Source of the DNA: an uncultured Eubacteriales bacterium
Lineage (GTDB): Bacteria; Bacillota; Clostridia; Monoglobales; Monoglobaceae
DNA length: 7,507 nt
Reading direction: 5' to 3'
NCBI GenBank assembly: GCA_900555375.1
Contig: USLC01000032.1
Coordinates: forward strand, 1 to 7,507
In this document: positions 6,455 to 7,507 of the stretch, in pieces
Position numbering within the stretch: the first letter of the stretch is position 1
How the letters are laid out: each line of letters begins with the position of its first letter
The notes under the pieces: model-generated
The model's input: the letters and a program-made list of their open reading frames with translations, nothing else
The model's database searches: none
What the model was told of the DNA's origin: nothing
Position numbers and translations under genes: made by a program

Positions 6455-6638
6455 CTATATTTTAATCATATTCTCAATATACTTTTTTGTTCTTAAATAT
6501 GAAATATCATTCTCGTTCAGCAAATGAGGCATGTGAGATTTTTTCTGCCCGTAACCTTCCCGCAGCTATTTGCCTTCGTATTTTTTTTTGGCTTTTATCG
6601 GACATATCCGCTACTTCAGATATAGAATAAAAATCCAT
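6455..6638 (-). pseudogene. Short excisionase-like HTH gene broken by a frameshift
   Basis: An ATG at 6638 follows GGAGGT (6645-6650) by 6 nt, behind a perfect consensus promoter. The frame reads MDFYSISEVADMSDKSQKKI then RRQIAAGRLRAEK, typical of small MerR/excisionase-type helix-turn-helix proteins (HTH_17-like). After the A6 run (plus-strand T6, 6539-6544) it continues only ISHASFAERE and stops at 6507-6509, giving 43 residues. Removing one A joins it to a frame ending HLLNENDISYLRTKKYIENM plus IKI (stop 6455-6457), which looks like a natural tail and would make a 60-residue protein. It is probably a decayed gene; slippage on the A run or a sequencing error are alternatives. Proteins of this kind often come from mobile elements. 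Confidence 0.6.
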
Positions 6639-6669
6639 TTTTTTACCTCCCAAATTAGCCGATATGTAT

Positions 6670-6698
6670 ATTATATATGTTTTCTGTCATATTGTCAA
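6670..6698 (-). promoter_or_regulatory. Perfect consensus promoter of the short HTH gene
   Basis: On the minus strand, TTGACA (6698-6693), exactly 17 nt and TATAAT (6675-6670) match the sigma-A consensus at all 12 positions. It lies 32 nt before the HTH start codon. Such strength is unusual for a chromosomal regulator and more usual for phage or element genes, where a repressor holds it down. Confidence 0.85.
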
Positions 6699-6699
6699 G

Positions 6700-6822
6700 G
6701 TAAGCTGTGCGGCAGCACAGTTCTTCGCATTTCCCTCTCCCGCTGCCGCAAGCGGCGGTCGACTTACTCGATCTACTGCATTCGCAATCGGCACGCAGAC
6801 CCGATAGTCACCCTTAAATTAC
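6700..6822. other. GC-rich intergenic stretch with two hairpins, no convincing gene
   Basis: This stretch between the HTH promoter and the rRNA-operon terminator is richer in GC than its neighbours. It holds two inverted repeats: CTGTGC-GGCA-GCACAG (6705-6720) and one centred on GCCGCAAGCGGC (6742-6759). A minus-strand frame stays open from 6818 to 6687 for 43 codons, but has no start site or recognisable motif. It could be the worn end of an integrated element, together with the HTH gene. Confidence 0.35.
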
Positions 6823-6825
6823 AAT

Positions 6826-6859
6826 AAAAAAATCGGAACGAATTTTGTTTCGTTCCGAT
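6826..6859 (-). terminator. Strong intrinsic terminator of the rRNA-tRNA operon
   Basis: On the minus strand, ATCGGAACGAA and TTCGTTCCGAT form a perfect 11-bp stem with a 6-nt loop, followed by six T. It begins 2 nt after the CCA end of tRNA-Asn and clearly ends the 23S-5S-tRNA transcript. Confidence 0.93.
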
Positions 6860-6860
6860 G

Positions 6861-6936
6861 TGGCTCCTCCAGTTGGACTCGAACCAACGACCCTGCGGTT
6901 AACAGCCGCATGCTCTACCAACTGAGCTATAGAGGA
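6861..6936 (-). tRNA. tRNA-Asn(GTT)
   Basis: A full 76-nt cloverleaf is seen on the minus strand. Acceptor TCCTCTA pairs with TGGAGGA with one G-U pair; the D stem is GCTC/GAGC; the anticodon stem TGCGG/CCGCA encloses loop CTGTTAA with anticodon GTT; the T arm is GTTGG-TTCGAGT-CCAAC. The discriminator is G and CCA is encoded. It lies 35 nt after the 5S gene in the same transcript. Confidence 0.97.
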
Positions 6937-6941
6937 ATATC

Positions 6942-6967
6942 TATTCAGAGAATATTTTCTCTGAATA
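6942..6967 (-). other. Perfect hairpin between 5S rRNA and tRNA-Asn, likely processing signal
   Basis: An 11-bp perfect inverted repeat, TATTCAGAGAA / TTCTCTGAATA, with a 4-nt loop fills the 5S-tRNA spacer. It has no U tract and lies inside the operon, so it is more likely an RNase processing or 5S 3'-end protecting stem than a terminator. Confidence 0.55.
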
Positions 6968-6971
6968 ATGT

Positions 6972-7086
6972 ACCGGCGGCGACATATGTTCCCGGGAGGT
7001 CGCCCTCCAAGTATTTTCAGCGCAAAGAAGCTTAACTACTGTGTTCGGAATGGGAACAGGTGTGACCTTCTCGCTATAACCACCGA
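6972..7086 (-). rRNA. rrf: 5S ribosomal RNA
   Basis: The minus strand carries the 5S hallmarks: a 5' CGGTGG that pairs with 3' CCGCCG, the CACACCTGTTCCCATTCCGA loop region, GAACACAGTAGTTAAGC, and the GGGCGACCTCCCGGGA arm. The length is about 115 nt, usual for bacteria. Ends are estimated from the terminal stem to within a few bases. It follows 23S by about 63 nt of AT-rich spacer (7087-7149), in which I see nothing else. Confidence 0.95.
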
Positions 7087-7149
7087 TTTTGTGTTTTAGA
7101 TTGAAAAAGAGAAGTGTAAAATATATCTTACTCACAAAATAAAGTATAA

Positions 7150-7507
<358 letters not shown>

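Noticed and set aside
6570..6827. 85-codon plus-strand frame
   Set aside because: It runs antisense to the HTH gene, its promoter and the GC-rich patch, with no ribosome site or recognisable domain.
6941..7135. 64-codon minus-strand frame
   Set aside because: It overlaps the 5S rRNA gene and is a shadow of it.

Overview
The window looks like chromosomal DNA of a low-to-moderate GC Firmicute of class Clostridia. Three things support this: a type III glutamine synthetase, a BlaI plus M56-peptidase regulatory pair and a secreted SLH-domain protein; strong AGGAGG-type ribosome binding sites with a TTG start; and 23S, 5S and tRNA-Asn genes with Firmicute-like sequence. No genus can be assigned from what is visible.

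Left part, minus strand, 1-3960. Reading down the minus strand, the order is a Cof-type HAD phosphatase (3092-3895), a small secreted protein made only of three SLH repeats (2333-2986), glutamine synthetase III glnN (139-2235), and the first codons of a further gene that leaves the window (1-29). The HAD and SLH genes each have their own sigma-A-type promoter. No promoter is obvious directly before glnN. A conserved hairpin element lies at the same place in two leaders: 2261-2306 before glnN and 52-99 before the truncated gene. The base changes between the copies keep pairing in minus-strand RNA. This is the most interesting feature of the window and suggests shared, possibly nitrogen-linked, control of the two genes.

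Middle, plus strand, 4112-6440. A BlaI/MecI-type repressor gene (4182-4553) and an M56 membrane metallopeptidase gene (4556-6379) form a tight operon behind a promoter with overlapping symmetric and repeated sites. The peptidase is organised like BlaR1/MecR1, but its outer part is a copper-amine-oxidase-N-like domain followed by an NTF2/DUF4829-like domain, not a penicillin-binding sensor. The pair is therefore likely to sense something other than beta-lactams through proteolytic derepression. A cluster of TCCGATA-type sites (3964-4023) separates this operon from the divergent HAD gene.

Right part, minus strand, 6411-7507. The 3' end of 23S rRNA, a 5S rRNA and tRNA-Asn(GTT) form an rRNA operon that ends at a strong terminator (6826-6859). 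Between it and the peptidase gene lie a GC-rich patch without a convincing gene and a short excisionase-like HTH gene. The HTH gene has a perfect consensus promoter and ribosome binding site, but its frame is broken at a run of six A. It may be a relic of an integrated element next to the tRNA. A hairpin at 6411-6440 separates it from the convergent peptidase gene.
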